Positions 50,907 through 61,268 of a DNA stretch of 64,000 bases are shown here, piece after piece. The DNA is from Halomonas sp. YLGW01. Lineage in GTDB: Bacteria; Pseudomonadota; Gammaproteobacteria; Pseudomonadales; Halomonadaceae. The stretch covers positions 124,001 through 188,000 of the forward strand of contig NZ_CP062005.1 of the NCBI RefSeq assembly GCF_014840935.1, written 5' to 3'. The position numbers and the translations under genes were made by a program. How positions within the stretch are numbered: position 1 is the first letter of the stretch; each line of letters starts with the position of its first letter. The notes under the pieces were generated by a model that worked only from the letters and a program-made list of their open reading frames with translations, searched no databases and had not been told where the DNA came from.

Positions 50907-51656
50907 ATGCGTACGCCGCTGATTGCCGGCAACTGGAAGATGAACGGCTCGTTGTCCCTGGTCGAGACCTTCGCCGATGCGGTTGCCGAGCGCGGCGTGC
51001 CCGCGACGGTCGAGGCGGCGCTGATGCTGCCGGCTCCCTTCCTGTCGGTGGCGACCCGAGCCTTCGCCGGCCAGCCGGTCGCGCTGGGGGGGCAGACCCT
51101 GTATCACCAGCCGAGTGGCGCCTTCACGGGTGAGGTGAGCGGCGGCATGCTCGTCGATTGCGGTGCGCGCTATGTGCTGGTCGGTCACTCCGAGCGGCGC
51201 GAGCTGTTCGGCGAGGACGACGCCGCGGTGCTGGCCCGGGTGCAGGCGGCGCTGACCGCCGGGCTCACGCCGGTGCTGTGTGTCGGCGAGACCCTCGAGG
51301 AGCGCGACGCCGGCCGCACCGAGGCGGTGGTGCTCGGCCAGCTGGCGGCGGTCTTCGATGCCCTTTCGCCGGACGAGCGCCCCCGCCTGGTGGTGGCCTA
51401 CGAGCCGGTATGGGCCATCGGTACCGGGCGGACCGCCACTCCTGAGCAGGCTCAGCAGGTGCATGAGGCGCTGCGCGCGCACCTTGCGACCTATGACCCG
51501 ACGCTGGCCGAGGGCCTGCGTCTGTTGTACGGCGGCAGCATGAAGGCTGCCAACGCCGCCGAGCTGCTCGCGCAGCCGGACATCGACGGCGGCCTGGTAG
51601 GGGGAGCCTCCCTCCAGGTCGACGATTTTCTAGCCATTTGCCAGTCAGCAGGTTGA
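50907..51656 (+). CDS. tpiA: Triosephosphate isomerase TpiA
   Basis: Glycolytic isomerase of 249 residues. The Asn/Lys pair is in AGNWKMNGS, the catalytic His in GHSERREL, the catalytic Glu in [11 protein letters not shown], and the phosphate loop in [12 protein letters not shown] and GLVGGASL. The start at 50907 follows AGAGGA; the frame is open upstream without support. It sits between glmM and secG, an order I recall from Pseudomonas rather than E. coli. Confidence 0.97.
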   Translation: MRTPLIAGNWKMNGSLSLVETFADAVAERGVPATVEAALMLPAPFLSVATRAFAGQPVALGGQTLYHQPSGAFTGEVSGGMLVDCGARYVLVGHSERRELFGEDDAAVLARVQAALTAGLTPVLCVGETLEERDAGRTEAVVLGQLAAVFDALSPDERPRLVVAYEPVWAIGTGRTATPEQAQQVHEALRAHLATYDPTLAEGLRLLYGGSMKAANAAELLAQPDIDGGLVGGASLQVDDFLAICQSAG

Positions 51657-51661
51657 ACCCC

Positions 51662-52021
51662 ATGCAAGTTGCCTTTCTCATGATCCACGTGGCGATCGCC
51701 ATCGCCCTGGTCGTTCTCGTCCTGCTGCAGCAGGGCAAGGGCGCCGATGCCGGCGCCTCCTTCGGGGGCGGCGCTTCCCAGACCGTGTTCGGGTCCCGCG
51801 GCAGCGGCGGCTTCCTGTCCAAGTTCACGGCACTGCTGGCGGCCGGTTTCTTCGCCACCTCCCTGACGCTTGCGTACTTCGCGTCCGAGGCCGGTGAGGC
51901 GCCCGAGGCCGGCATCCCGAATGCTGAGGTGGTCGAGCAGCAAAACGGCCTGCCAACCCTTGACGACTCCTCATCCGATATGGATAATACAGCGCCAGTG
52001 CTCGAGGAGAACGGCAGCTAA
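51662..52021 (+). CDS. secG: Preprotein translocase subunit SecG
   Basis: A 119-residue inner-membrane partner of SecYE. Two helices lie at about 3-22 ([20 protein letters not shown]) and 57-76 ([20 protein letters not shown]). The conserved cytoplasmic loop [27 protein letters not shown] lies between them. The C-terminal 40 residues are acidic and disordered. The start follows the tpiA stop by five bases. tRNA-Leu follows after 27 bases and is probably co-transcribed, as in E. coli. Confidence 0.95.
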   Translation: MQVAFLMIHVAIAIALVVLVLLQQGKGADAGASFGGGASQTVFGSRGSGGFLSKFTALLAAGFFATSLTLAYFASEAGEAPEAGIPNAEVVEQQNGLPTLDDSSSDMDNTAPVLEENGS

Positions 52022-52048
52022 GCCGTCTTCGTCGTGCACTCCCCTGAT

Positions 52049-52135
52049 GCCGAAGTGGTGGAATTGGTAGACACGCTATCTTGAGGGGGTAGTGACCTTA
52101 CGGTCGTGCGGGTTCAAGTCCCGCCTTCGGCACCA
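52049..52135 (+). tRNA. leuU: tRNA-Leu (anticodon GAG)
   Basis: An 87-base class II tRNA. The acceptor arms GCCGAAG and CTTCGGC pair, the D arm contains GGTAGACAC, and the anticodon stem CTATC/GGTAG closes a TTGAGGG loop with anticodon GAG. A variable arm and GGTTCAAGTC T loop follow, and the 3' CCA is encoded. It reads CUC/CUU leucine codons. Position after secG matches leuU of E. coli. Confidence 0.95.
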
Positions 52136-52218
52136 TCTGAAACGCCTTGTACGTCGAGGCCTTCAGTAGCAAGATTGGCATTCAGGCGATGGCCACTGCC
52201 ACGGCAAGGTAAGAGTCC

Positions 52219-52247
52219 TTGACGTGAACTAGAGTGGCGAGTAACAT
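52219..52247 (+). promoter_or_regulatory. Promoter of the initiator tRNA and nusA-infB operon
   Basis: TTGACG (52219-52224) and TAACAT (52242-52247) are exactly 17 bases apart and place the start of transcription a few bases before the tRNA. The GC-rich segment after the -10 (TGCCGGCC) resembles a stringent-type discriminator. Confidence 0.75.
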
Positions 52248-52260
52248 TGCCGGCCTGTGA

Positions 52261-52337
<77 letters not shown>

Positions 52338-52385
52338 TTTAGGCCGTCAAGCGACGCCAAATGGTTTATAAGGATTCTTGTGAAA

Positions 52386-52411
52386 GGCCCCTTCCAGTGA
52401 AGGGGCTTTTT
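52386..52411 (+). terminator. Rho-independent terminator after tRNA-fMet
   Basis: GCCCCTTC and GAAGGGGC pair around CAGT and are followed by five T, between the tRNA and rimP. It probably reduces read-through from the strong tRNA promoter into the operon. Confidence 0.88.
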
Positions 52412-52539
52412 GTTAGTAGCTCATCTGTTAGCCGTTCCCCTGTTAGCAGCCTTCGCTGGTAACACGCCAATCAGCCACCTCGCTTCCTCTTTATCTCCCG
52501 GCCAGGTGCCTGACGCAACGGCTGTAGGAGTCTTCGTCT

Positions 52540-53001
52540 GTGGCAATCAAGGACGCTGCGCTATACGCGTTAATCGAGCCGGTGGCCTCCGCCATGGGCT
52601 TCGAGCTCTGGGGGCTCAACTACCTGTCCCAGGGCAAACACTCCCGTCTGGTGATCTATATCGATGGCCCCGAGGGCGTGACCGTCGACGACTGTGCCGA
52701 TATCAGTCGTCAGATCAGTGCGGTCATGGATGTCGAGGACCCGATCGCCGGCGAATATCGTCTCGAGGTGTCGTCGCCGGGCATGGATCGGCCGTTGTTC
52801 ACCCTCGATCATTTCGAACGGTTCAAGGGCCATGTGGTGGCGATCAAGTTGCGCACCTCCTTCGATGGTCGGCGCAAGTTCCAAGGGCTGCTGGCCGGGA
52901 TCGAGGGCGACGAGGTGTTGTTGCAGGTCGAAGGCGAGGAGTACTGCTTTCCCATCGACAGCATCGATCAGGCGCGTGTCGTGCCCCAGTTCGAGGATTG
53001 A
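52540..53001 (+). CDS. rimP: Ribosome maturation factor RimP
   Basis: A 153-residue factor for 30S assembly. The N-terminal domain holds LIEPVASAMGFELWGLNYLSQGKHSRLVIYID and the conserved ADISRQISAVMDVEDPI. The motif YRLEVSSPGMDRPLFTLDHFERFKG follows, with the C-terminal SH3-like domain after it. The start is GTG at 52540, preceded by TAGGAG. It is the first protein gene of the nusA-infB operon and lies 40 bases before nusA. Confidence 0.96.
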   Translation: MAIKDAALYALIEPVASAMGFELWGLNYLSQGKHSRLVIYIDGPEGVTVDDCADISRQISAVMDVEDPIAGEYRLEVSSPGMDRPLFTLDHFERFKGHVVAIKLRTSFDGRRKFQGLLAGIEGDEVLLQVEGEEYCFPIDSIDQARVVPQFED

Positions 53002-53041
53002 GGTCGATGCATAAGGACAGGTTTTCTGGCGAGGCAAAGGC

Positions 53042-54535
53042 ATGAGCAAAGAGATTTTGATGGTCGTGGACGCGATCTCGAATGAGAAGGGCGTGCCCCG
53101 TGACGTCATCTTCGAGGCCGTCGAGGCAGCGCTGGCAAGCGCGTCGCGCAAGCGCTTCGAGGGTCAGGAAGTCAACGTGCGGGTGGCGATCGACCGCGTC
53201 ACCGGCGAATACGACACCTTCCGTCGCTGGGCGGTGATCGAGGACGACGAGTTCGAGAACCCGGATGCCGAGATCAAGCAGTCCTTCGCCGAGCGTCGCG
53301 ATCCGCCGCTGACCCTGGGCGACGTGGTCGAGGAGCGCATCGAAAATGCCGCCTTCGGCCGTATCGCTGCCCAGACCGCCAAGCAGGTGATCGTGCAGAA
53401 GGTCCGTGAGGCGGAGCGTGCCGAGGTGGTGCGCCAGTACGCCGATCGCGAGGGCGAGCTGGTGGCCGGCATCGTCAAGAAGACCACCCGCGAAGGCCTG
53501 ATCATCGATCTGGGCGACAACGCCGAGGCGTTCCTGCCCCGCAACGAGATGATCCCGGGCGAGCGCTACCGCATGAACGAGCGGGTGCGCGCGCTGCTGG
53601 TCAAGGTCGATGCCGAGGCGCGCGGCGCCCAGCTGATCCTGTCGCGGACCTGCCCCGAGCTGATCATCGAACTGTTCAAGATCGAGGTGCCGGAGATCGC
53701 CGAGCAGCTGATCGAGATCAAGGGCGCGGCACGGGATCCCGGCTCGCGCGCCAAGATCGCCGTCAAGACCAACGACCGCCGCATCGATCCGGTCGGCGCC
53801 TGCGTCGGCATGCGCGGATCGCGGGTGCAGGCGGTGTCCACCGAGCTGCAGAACGAGCGCGTGGATATCATTCTTTGGGACGACAACCCCGCCCAGCTGG
53901 TGATCAACGCCATGGCGCCGGCGGATGTCGCCTCGATCCTCGTCGATGAAGACAGCCATGCCATGGATGTCGCCGTCGCCGAGGACAACCTCGCCCAGGC
54001 CATCGGTCGCAGCGGCCAGAACGTGCGGCTCGCCTCAGAGCTGACCGGCTGGCGGCTCAACGTGATGACCGAGGAAGAGGCCGAAGGCAAGCGCGAGCAG
54101 GAAATCGACAGCCAGGTGGAATTCTTCATCAACCACCTGGAAATCGACGAGGAACTGGCACGTATCATGGTCGAGGAAGGCTTCACTTCCCTGGAAGAAG
54201 TGGCCTACGTGCCCCTCGAGGAAATGCTCGAGATCGAGGAATTCGACGAGGATCTCGTCGAGGAGCTGCGTGCACGCGCAAAAGATGAGCTGTTGAACCT
54301 GGCGATCGCTTCCGAAGAGGAGCTCGACGGCGCCCAGCCCGCCGACGACCTGCTCGAGATGGAAGGGATGGAACGTCACCTGGCCTTCATTCTGGCCAGC
54401 CGGGGCATTGTCACCATGGAGGACCTTGCCGAGCAGTCCGTCGATGATCTGAAAGACATCGAGGACGTGGACGAGGAGCGCGCTGCGGCACTGATCATGA
54501 CTGCCCGTGCGCCTTGGTTCGAGAGCGAACAGTAA
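53042..54535 (+). CDS. nusA: Transcription termination/antitermination protein NusA
   Basis: A 497-residue RNA polymerase-binding factor. Order: N-terminal domain at 1-125, S1 at about 135-200 ([25 protein letters not shown]), and KH1/KH2 at about 200-345 ([36 protein letters not shown]). Two C-terminal acidic AR repeats follow from about 360, one including [20 protein letters not shown]. This is the full gammaproteobacterial architecture. It is followed by infB after 28 bases. Confidence 0.97.
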   Translation: MSKEILMVVDAISNEKGVPRDVIFEAVEAALASASRKRFEGQEVNVRVAIDRVTGEYDTFRRWAVIEDDEFENPDAEIKQSFAERRDPPLTLGDVVEERIENAAFGRIAAQTAKQVIVQKVREAERAEVVRQYADREGELVAGIVKKTTREGLIIDLGDNAEAFLPRNEMIPGERYRMNERVRALLVKVDAEARGAQLILSRTCPELIIELFKIEVPEIAEQLIEIKGAARDPGSRAKIAVKTNDRRIDPVGACVGMRGSRVQAVSTELQNERVDIILWDDNPAQLVINAMAPADVASILVDEDSHAMDVAVAEDNLAQAIGRSGQNVRLASELTGWRLNVMTEEEAEGKREQEIDSQVEFFINHLEIDEELARIMVEEGFTSLEEVAYVPLEEMLEIEEFDEDLVEELRARAKDELLNLAIASEEELDGAQPADDLLEMEGMERHLAFILASRGIVTMEDLAEQSVDDLKDIEDVDEERAAALIMTARAPWFESEQ

Positions 54536-54563
54536 ACAGGTCACGGGCTCAGGAGGGTCGTTA

Positions 54564-57062
54564 ATGTCAGACATGACCGTAAAAGATTTTGCCGTAAAAG
54601 TGGGGCGCGAAGTGCCCCGCCTGCTGGAACAGATGAAAGAAGCCGGCCTACCCCATAAGGCCGAGAGCGACGCGGTGTCCGAAACGGACAAGAAGCGCCT
54701 GCTCGATTACCTGACCAAGAGCCACGGCGGTGCGACCAGCGACGCCGGGGCGAAGAATCGCGTCACCCTGACGCGCAAGACCAAGAGCCGGATCCGTTCC
54801 GGTGATCGCGGCAAGACCATCGAGGTCTCGGTGCGCAAGAAGCGCACCTACGTGAAGCGCGAGGAAGAGAAGCCCGCCGAGGAGCCGAAGGCTCAGGATC
54901 ACGGGCCGCGTCAGCTGGTCGGTGACATGGCCGATTCCCAGGCCGAGCGTGCCGCTCGCGAGGCGGAGGAAGCCAAGGCCGCCAAGGCCAACGCCGAAGC
55001 CGCCAAGGCGGCGGAAGCAGCGAAGGCAACGGCCGCCGAGCCGGAGATTCCGGTGCCGGAACTCGAGACCGCCGAGCCTGCCGCTCCCGAGGTCAATGCA
55101 CCGCCCAAGGAACCCCGTGGCGATACCCGCCGGGCGCCCAAGAAGGCCGGCGCCAAGGCCAAGAAGGGTCGTCATGAGCGGGACGATGACGATCGCGATG
55201 ACCGCCGTCGCGGCGGCAAGAAGGCCAAGCGGGCCGAGCGTCGCGGCAGCCGTCGTGGCGGTCGCGAAGGTGGCGGCAAGCACGGCTTCCAGAAGCCGAC
55301 GCAGCCGATCGTGCGCGAAGTGTCGATTCCCGAATCGATCAGCGTCGCCGAGCTGGCCGACAAGATGTCGATCAAGGCCAACGAAGTCATCAAGGCCATG
55401 TTCAACATGGGCGCGGCGGTGACCATCAACCAGACCATCGATCAGGACACCGCGGTGATCGTGGTCGAGGAAATGGGCCACAAGCCCAAGCTGGTCAAGG
55501 ACGATGCCCTCGAGACCGAAGTGCTCGAGAACATCTCCTACGAGGGCGAAGAGATCACCCGCTCGCCGGTGGTCACGGTCATGGGTCACGTCGACCACGG
55601 CAAGACCTCGCTGCTCGACTACGTGCGTCGTGCCAAGGTGGCGACCGGCGAAGCCGGCGGCATCACCCAGCACATCGGTGCCTATCACGTCGAGGACAAT
55701 CACGGCGGTGTGACCTTCCTCGATACCCCGGGCCACGCGGCGTTCACCGCCATGCGTGCTCGCGGTGCCAAGGCCACCGACGTGGTCATCCTGGTGGTCG
55801 CGGCGGACGATGGCGTGATGCCGCAGACCATCGAGGCGATCGAGCACTCGAAGGCCGCTGGCGTACCGATGGTCGTGGCGGTCAACAAGATCGACAAGCA
55901 GGGCGCCGATCCGGACCGGGTCAAGAATGAGCTGTCCCAGCACGGTGTCATCTCCGAGGAGTGGGGCGGCGACACCCAGTTCGTCCACGTTTCCGCCAAG
56001 TCCGGCGAAGGCATCGAAGACCTGCTGGAGTCCATCCAGCTGGTTTCCGAAGTGCTCGAGCTCAAGGCCGTGCCGGAAGCACCCGGCAAGGGCGTGGTGG
56101 TCGAGTCCCGTCTCGACAAGGGCCGTGGCCCGGTCGCCACCGTGCTGGTCCAGAACGGCACCCTGAAGAAGGGCGACATCGTGCTCGCCGGTCTGCACCA
56201 CGGCCGCGTGCGTGCCCTGACCAATGAGCTGGGTCAGCAGGTCGACGAGGTCGGTCCGTCCATGCCGGTGGAGATCCAGGGTCTCGACGGCACGCCGGAT
56301 GCCGGTGACGACTTCATGGTGCTCGAAGACGAGAAGAAGGCCCGCGAGATCGCCAACTTCCGTCAGGGCAAGTACCGCGAAGTGCGCCTGGCTCGCCAGC
56401 AGAAGGCCAAGCTGGAGAACATGTTCAGCCAGATGGGCAAGGAAGAGGTCGCCAAGGTCAATATCGTCCTCAAGGCCGACGTCCAAGGCTCGCTGGAAGC
56501 GATCAAGAGCGCTCTCGAAGAGCTCTCCACCGACGAAGTCGAGGTCGCCGTGGTGTCCTCCGGTGTCGGCGGCATCACCGGTACCGACGCCAACCTGGCG
56601 CTGGCCAGTGAGGCTATCGTGGTCGGCTTCAACGTCCGTGCCGACGCCGCGGCTCGCGAGATCATCGAGCGTGAAGGCCTGGATCTGCGCTACTACAGCG
56701 TGATCTACCAGCTGATCGACGAGGTCAAGCAGGCCATGAGCGGCATGCTGGCACCGGAGTGGAAGGAAGAGATCGTCGGCGTGGCCGAGGTTCGCGACGT
56801 CTTCCGCGCGCCGAAGATCGGCGCCGTGGCCGGCTGCATGGTCGTCGAGGGCACCGTGCACCGCAACAAGAAGATCCGTGTGCTGCGCGAAAACGTGGTC
56901 ATCTACGAAGGCGAGCTGGAGTCCCTGCGTCGCTTCAAGGATGACGTCAACGAAGTGCGCAACGGCATGGAATGCGGTATCGGCGTCAAGAACTACAACG
57001 ACGTCCAGGCCGGTGACAAGATCGAGGTCTTCGATCAGGTCAAGGTCGAGCGCACCCTGTAA
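54564..57062 (+). CDS. infB: Translation initiation factor IF-2
   Basis: An 832-residue GTPase placing initiator tRNA on the 30S subunit. The start [28 protein letters not shown] follows AGGAGGG. A charged Ala/Lys/Glu-rich linker fills about 90-240. The second N-domain ([23 protein letters not shown]) precedes the G domain, with G1 GHVDHGKTS near 343, G3 DTPGHAAF and G4 NKID. Domains II, III and C2 ([22 protein letters not shown]) complete it. Internal in-frame starts could give a short isoform, as in E. coli, but none stands out. Confidence 0.97.
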   Translation: MSDMTVKDFAVKVGREVPRLLEQMKEAGLPHKAESDAVSETDKKRLLDYLTKSHGGATSDAGAKNRVTLTRKTKSRIRSGDRGKTIEVSVRKKRTYVKREEEKPAEEPKAQDHGPRQLVGDMADSQAERAAREAEEAKAAKANAEAAKAAEAAKATAAEPEIPVPELETAEPAAPEVNAPPKEPRGDTRRAPKKAGAKAKKGRHERDDDDRDDRRRGGKKAKRAERRGSRRGGREGGGKHGFQKPTQPIVREVSIPESISVAELADKMSIKANEVIKAMFNMGAAVTINQTIDQDTAVIVVEEMGHKPKLVKDDALETEVLENISYEGEEITRSPVVTVMGHVDHGKTSLLDYVRRAKVATGEAGGITQHIGAYHVEDNHGGVTFLDTPGHAAFTAMRARGAKATDVVILVVAADDGVMPQTIEAIEHSKAAGVPMVVAVNKIDKQGADPDRVKNELSQHGVISEEWGGDTQFVHVSAKSGEGIEDLLESIQLVSEVLELKAVPEAPGKGVVVESRLDKGRGPVATVLVQNGTLKKGDIVLAGLHHGRVRALTNELGQQVDEVGPSMPVEIQGLDGTPDAGDDFMVLEDEKKAREIANFRQGKYREVRLARQQKAKLENMFSQMGKEEVAKVNIVLKADVQGSLEAIKSALEELSTDEVEVAVVSSGVGGITGTDANLALASEAIVVGFNVRADAAAREIIEREGLDLRYYSVIYQLIDEVKQAMSGMLAPEWKEEIVGVAEVRDVFRAPKIGAVAGCMVVEGTVHRNKKIRVLRENVVIYEGELESLRRFKDDVNEVRNGMECGIGVKNYNDVQAGDKIEVFDQVKVERTL

Positions 57063-57082
57063 CCGACCGAGGAGAGCTGGTC

Positions 57083-57514
57083 ATGCGCGAGTTCAAGCGT
57101 ACCGACCGGGTAGCCGACCAGCTTCAGCAGGAGCTGGCGGTACTCATCCAGCGCGAGGTCAAGGACCCGCGCCTGGGCATGGTCACCGTCAGCGGGGTCA
57201 CGGTCAGCCGTGACCTCGGCTATGCCGACGTCTATGTCACCCTGCTCGGCGAGAACGATGCCGAGCGGGTCAAGGACAACCTCAAGGTGCTCAAGCGCGC
57301 CGCGGGGTTCCTGCGCAGCCAGATCGCCCGGCGCATCAAGCTGCGTCACGTACCGGAACTGCGCTTCCACTACGACGAGAGCGTGGTGCGTGGGCAAAAG
57401 CTGTCCTCGCTGATCGAGGAGGCGGTCGCCAGCGACCGCGCCCAGCATCCTGATGATGACAGCGATGCCGCCGAGCCGGACGGCGAGGCGCGCCGCGACG
57501 AGGACGGCCGCTGA
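57083..57514 (+). CDS. rbfA: 30S ribosome-binding factor RbfA
   Basis: A 143-residue KH-fold factor for 16S maturation and cold adaptation. The sequence FKRTDRVADQLQQELAVLIQREVKDPRLGMVTVSGV at the N-terminus and LKRAAGFLRSQIARRIKLRHVPELRFHYDES are characteristic. The C-terminal 20 residues are acidic. Its TGA overlaps the truB ATG (TGATG). Confidence 0.96.
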   Translation: MREFKRTDRVADQLQQELAVLIQREVKDPRLGMVTVSGVTVSRDLGYADVYVTLLGENDAERVKDNLKVLKRAAGFLRSQIARRIKLRHVPELRFHYDESVVRGQKLSSLIEEAVASDRAQHPDDDSDAAEPDGEARRDEDGR

Positions 57515-58449
57515 TGGCGCGAAAGCGTCGCGGCCTGCCGGTCGATGGCGTGCTGTTGTTCGACAAGCCCAAGGGGGCGTCGAGCAACCACGTGCTGCAG
57601 CGCGTCCGACGGCTCTATCAGGCTCAGAAGGCAGGGCACACCGGCACCCTGGACCCGATGGCCACCGGCCTGCTGCCGATCTGCTTCGGCGAGGCCACCA
57701 AGTTCAGCTCCTTCCTGCTCGAGGCCGACAAGGTCTATGAGACTCGGGTGAAGCTGGGCGAGGTGACCGACACCGGCGATGCCGAGGGCGAGATCGTCGA
57801 ACGCGCCCCGATACCGTCCTTGAACGAGGCCGATATCGAGGGCGTGTTGTCGCGTTTTCGCGGCGAGATCGATCAGGTGCCGCCGATGTATTCGGCGCTC
57901 AAGCACGAGGGGCGCAAGCTCTATGAGCTGGCCCGGGAAGGCAAGACGATCGAGCGTGCAGTCCGGCGCGTGAGCGTTTATGATAGCCGGCTGCTCGAGG
58001 CGAGTGCCGAGGGTTTTGACCTGCGGGTGCGGTGCAGCAAGGGCACCTACATCCGTACCCTTGCTGAGGATATCGGTCGCGCGCTCGGGTGCGGTGGCCA
58101 TATCACGGCGCTGCGCCGGCTCAAGACCGGGCCCTTCGATGGCGACGGCATGCATACCCTGGACGCCCTGGAGGCACTGCCCGATCAGGACGCCCGGGAA
58201 GCGCTGTTGATGCCGGTCGACGTGCTGGTGGCGCATCTGCCGGCGCTTGACGTCGACGACGTGGCGGCCTCCCGGATCCAGCATGGCCAGCCGGCCCGCG
58301 TCGATACCGGTGAGCTCGCCGTCGACGACACCGCCAGACTCTATCGTGGCGAGGCCTTTCTGGGCCTGGTCACGGTCAGGGCGTCGGGGGAAATCGCTCC
58401 CCGTCGCTTGTTGAATACCGCCGCCGCCCAGTCGGGGGGCGATGCGTAA
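57514..58449 (+). CDS. truB: tRNA pseudouridine(55) synthase TruB
   Basis: A 311-residue enzyme making pseudouridine 55 in the T loop of tRNAs. The N-terminal block [19 protein letters not shown] and the active-site motif [24 protein letters not shown], with the catalytic Asp, are intact. [19 protein letters not shown] and a C-terminal PUA domain follow. It is coupled to rbfA and lies 107 bases before rpsO. Confidence 0.96.
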   Translation: MARKRRGLPVDGVLLFDKPKGASSNHVLQRVRRLYQAQKAGHTGTLDPMATGLLPICFGEATKFSSFLLEADKVYETRVKLGEVTDTGDAEGEIVERAPIPSLNEADIEGVLSRFRGEIDQVPPMYSALKHEGRKLYELAREGKTIERAVRRVSVYDSRLLEASAEGFDLRVRCSKGTYIRTLAEDIGRALGCGGHITALRRLKTGPFDGDGMHTLDALEALPDQDAREALLMPVDVLVAHLPALDVDDVAASRIQHGQPARVDTGELAVDDTARLYRGEAFLGLVTVRASGEIAPRRLLNTAAAQSGGDA

Positions 58450-58460
58450 CGCAACCCGCA

Positions 58461-58541
58461 CCGCGTGGTACCTGCCACGCGGCGCAGGCGTGGAGACTGC
58501 AAATATGCGTGGTCTCCGACATTCATCACCAGGCATATTGC
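58461..58541 (+). promoter_or_regulatory. rpsO leader with pseudoknot potential (candidate S15 autoregulation site)
   Basis: Two hairpins precede rpsO: CCGCGTGG/CCACGCGG (58461-58482) and GGAGAC/GTCTCC (58492-58517) with a 14-base loop. The loop segment GCAAATATGC (58499-58508) can pair with GCATATTGC (58533-58541), just before the ribosome site, leaving one bulged A. Hairpin-loop to ribosome-site-region pairing is how S15 blocks its own translation in E. coli. Confidence 0.5.
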
Positions 58542-58556
58542 TTACTGGAGAAACAG

Positions 58557-58826
58557 ATGGCACTTACCGCTGAAAAGAAGGCCGAGATCGTCAATGAGTT
58601 CGGCCGTGGCGAAAACGACACCGGTTCCCCCGAAGTTCAGGTGGCCCTGCTGAGCGCCAACATCGACGGCCTGCAGGATCACTTCAAGACCAACAAGCAG
58701 GATCACCACTCTCGTCGTGGCCTGATCCGCATGGTCAACCAGCGTCGCAAGCTGCTCGACTACCTCAAGCGCAAGGATTTCGAGCGTTACCAGTCGCTGA
58801 TCCAGCGCCTGGGCCTGCGTCGCTAA
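58557..58826 (+). CDS. rpsO: 30S ribosomal protein S15
   Basis: An 89-residue primary 16S-binding protein, the usual length. The sequence [31 protein letters not shown] and the rRNA-contact region [26 protein letters not shown] are textbook. The ATG is preceded by TGGAG. It is followed by a terminator hairpin and pnp, the conserved rpsO-pnp pair. Confidence 0.98.
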   Translation: MALTAEKKAEIVNEFGRGENDTGSPEVQVALLSANIDGLQDHFKTNKQDHHSRRGLIRMVNQRRKLLDYLKRKDFERYQSLIQRLGLRR

Positions 58827-58898
58827 GCGGCACCGGCAGCCAGACAGGGACGGGTCCACGGATCCTTCCCGGACCCGCGGCAGCGCCGCAGGGTCCTC

Positions 58899-58932
58899 GA
58901 GCAAGCAACCCCAAGGGGTTGCTTGTTCTTTT
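58899..58932 (+). terminator. Terminator hairpin between rpsO and pnp
   Basis: AAGCAACCC and GGGTTGCTT pair around CAAG, extended by further pairs to GAGC/GTTC, and TTTT follows. It would partly separate rpsO from pnp; a TAAAAT at 58968-58973 may be the -10 of a pnp promoter. Confidence 0.75.
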
Positions 58933-59027
58933 ATGGGATCTTGGTAGCCCTTGCCCCGACGACCTCCTAAAATGGGCGTCGAGTCAAAAAGACCCAACAT
59001 GAATTCGACAAGTTGAAGGAAGCCGCC

Positions 59028-61157
59028 GTGAACCCGGTCAAGAAAACATTCCAGTACGGTCGCAGCACCGTGACTCTCGAGACGGGCCGTATCGCCCGTC
59101 AGGCCACCGGTGCCGTGCAGGTCACCATGGGTGATACCGTGGTGCTGTGCACCGTGGTGGGCAAGAAGACCCTCAAACCGGGCCAGGACTTCTTCCCGCT
59201 GTCCGTGCACTACCAGGAAAAGACCTATGCCGTGGGCAAGATCCCCGGCGGCTTCTTCAAGCGTGAGGGGCGCCCCACCGAGAAGGAGACCCTCACCTCG
59301 CGTCTGATCGACCGTCCGATCCGCCCGCTCTTCCCCAAGGGCTTCATGAATGAAGTCCAGGTGATCTGCAACGTGATGTCCGCCGACCGCAACCAGGACC
59401 CGGACATCGCCGCCATGATCGGCACCTCCGCGGCGCTGGCCATCTCCGGTCTGCCGTTCAGTGGCCCGATCGGCGCCGCCCGCGTCGGCTTCGACGAGGA
59501 GAAGGGCTACTTCCTCAACCCGACCGTCGAGGAGCTGACCCAGTCCGAGCTCAACATGGTCGTCGCCGGCACCGAGAAGGCCGTGCTGATGGTCGAGTCC
59601 GAGGCCAAGGAGCTACTCGAGGACGAGATGCTGGGTGCGGTGCTGTTCGCCCACCAGGAGATGCAGGTCGCCATCACCGCCATCAACGAGCTGGTGGCCG
59701 AGGCGGGCAAGCCGAAGTGGGACTGGCAGCCGGCAGAAGAGAACGTGGCCCTCACGGAAGCCCTGGCCAAGGACTTCGAAGCCAAGGTCGGCGAGGCCTA
59801 CCGCATCACCGACAAGATGGCTCGCCAGGACGCCCTGAGCACCGCCAAGGATGCCGCCATCGCCGCGCTGGCCGGTGAGGAAGAAGGCACCTTCGATGCC
59901 GACGAGGTGGCCAAGGCCTTCGCCGCCCTCGAGAAGCGTGTCGTGCGCTCGCGGGTGGTCAAGGGCGAGCCGCGCATCGACGGTCGCGACCTGAAGACCG
60001 TGCGTCCGCTGGACATCCAGGTTGGCATGCTGCCCAAGACCCACGGTTCGGCGCTGTTCACCCGCGGCGAGACTCAGGCCATGGTCGTCGCCACCCTCGG
60101 CACCCTGCGTGACTCCCAGCTGATCGAATCACTGGAAGGCGAGCGCAAGGATCGCTTCCTGCTGCACTACAACTTCCCCCCGTACTGCGTGGGCGAAGCC
60201 GGCTTCATGGGCGGCCCCAAGCGTCGCGAGATCGGTCACGGCCGTCTGGCGCGCCGCGGCGTTCAGGCCATGCTGCCGAGCGATGACGACTTCCCCTACA
60301 CCATTCGCGTGGTCTCCGAGATCACCGAGTCCAACGGCTCCAGCTCCATGGCCTCGGTGTGCGGTACGTCACTGGCCCTGATGGACGCGGGCGTGCCTCT
60401 CAAGGCGCCGGTGGCCGGCATCGCCATGGGCCTGGTCAAGGATCCGGACGGCTTCGCCGTGCTGACCGACATCCTGGGTGACGAGGATCACCTCGGCGAC
60501 ATGGACTTCAAGGTGGCCGGCAGCGCCGAAGGCGTCACGGCACTGCAGATGGACATCAAGATCGAGGGCATCAACGAGGAGATCATGGAGCAGGCGCTGC
60601 AGCAGGCTCACGAGGCCCGCCTGACCATCCTCAAGCAGATGAACCAGGTGATCGGCGAGAGCCGCAGCGAAGTGTCCGACAACGCCCCGTCGATGGCCAC
60701 CATCAAGATCAACCCGGACAAGATCCGCGACGTGATCGGCAAGGGCGGCGCGACCATTCGCAAGATCTGCGATGACACTGGCGCTTCCATCGATCTGGAC
60801 GACGATGGCACCGTGCGTATCTATGCCGAGGATAAGACGGCCGCCAAGGCAGCGATCGATACTGTGCTTGCCATCACCGCCGAGGCCGAGATCGGCAAGC
60901 TCTACATGGGCAAGGTGGTGCGCATCGCCGACTTCGGCGCCTTCGTCAACATCATGCCGGGCACCGACGGCCTGGTGCACATCTCCCAGATCGTGCCCGA
61001 GCGGGTCAACGACGTGCGCGAGTTCCTCAACGAGGGGGACGACGTGATCGTCAAGGTGCTGGACATCGACAATCGTAACCGCGTGAAGCTCACCATCAAG
61101 GAGATCACGCCGGAAGAGAAGGCCGCCTTCGAGGCCGCCGAGGTGGTCGTCGACTAA
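59028..61157 (+). CDS. pnp: Polyribonucleotide nucleotidyltransferase (PNPase)
   Basis: A 709-residue 3'-5' phosphorolytic exoribonuclease of the degradosome. The GTG at 59028 gives [25 protein letters not shown], matching the E. coli start, and GAAGGA precedes it. Two RNase PH domains flank a helical linker ([16 protein letters not shown] in the first, [23 protein letters not shown] in the second). The KH domain ([23 protein letters not shown]) and S1 domain ([20 protein letters not shown]) follow. Confidence 0.97.
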   Translation: MNPVKKTFQYGRSTVTLETGRIARQATGAVQVTMGDTVVLCTVVGKKTLKPGQDFFPLSVHYQEKTYAVGKIPGGFFKREGRPTEKETLTSRLIDRPIRPLFPKGFMNEVQVICNVMSADRNQDPDIAAMIGTSAALAISGLPFSGPIGAARVGFDEEKGYFLNPTVEELTQSELNMVVAGTEKAVLMVESEAKELLEDEMLGAVLFAHQEMQVAITAINELVAEAGKPKWDWQPAEENVALTEALAKDFEAKVGEAYRITDKMARQDALSTAKDAAIAALAGEEEGTFDADEVAKAFAALEKRVVRSRVVKGEPRIDGRDLKTVRPLDIQVGMLPKTHGSALFTRGETQAMVVATLGTLRDSQLIESLEGERKDRFLLHYNFPPYCVGEAGFMGGPKRREIGHGRLARRGVQAMLPSDDDFPYTIRVVSEITESNGSSSMASVCGTSLALMDAGVPLKAPVAGIAMGLVKDPDGFAVLTDILGDEDHLGDMDFKVAGSAEGVTALQMDIKIEGINEEIMEQALQQAHEARLTILKQMNQVIGESRSEVSDNAPSMATIKINPDKIRDVIGKGGATIRKICDDTGASIDLDDDGTVRIYAEDKTAAKAAIDTVLAITAEAEIGKLYMGKVVRIADFGAFVNIMPGTDGLVHISQIVPERVNDVREFLNEGDDVIVKVLDIDNRNRVKLTIKEITPEEKAAFEAAEVVVD

Positions 61158-61202
61158 GGTGGTCGCCGACGACTAGGCCTCCTGGCACGAGGCCTCAACG
61201 AC

Positions 61203-61239
61203 AACGCCCCCGCAGCCTGGCTGCGGGGGCGTTTTTTTT
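61203..61239 (+). terminator. Rho-independent terminator after pnp
   Basis: AACGCCCCCGCAG and CTGCGGGGGCGTT form a 13-bp perfect stem around CCTGG, followed by eight T. It closes the metY-pnp supercluster. Confidence 0.96.
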
Positions 61240-61268
61240 GCGCCTTGCCTATAGGTGTCAGGGGCTCC

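Noticed and set aside
54648-56861. Open frame of 737 codons antisense to infB
   Set aside because: Same reason: it mirrors the IF-2 frame, has no ribosome site and resembles no protein.
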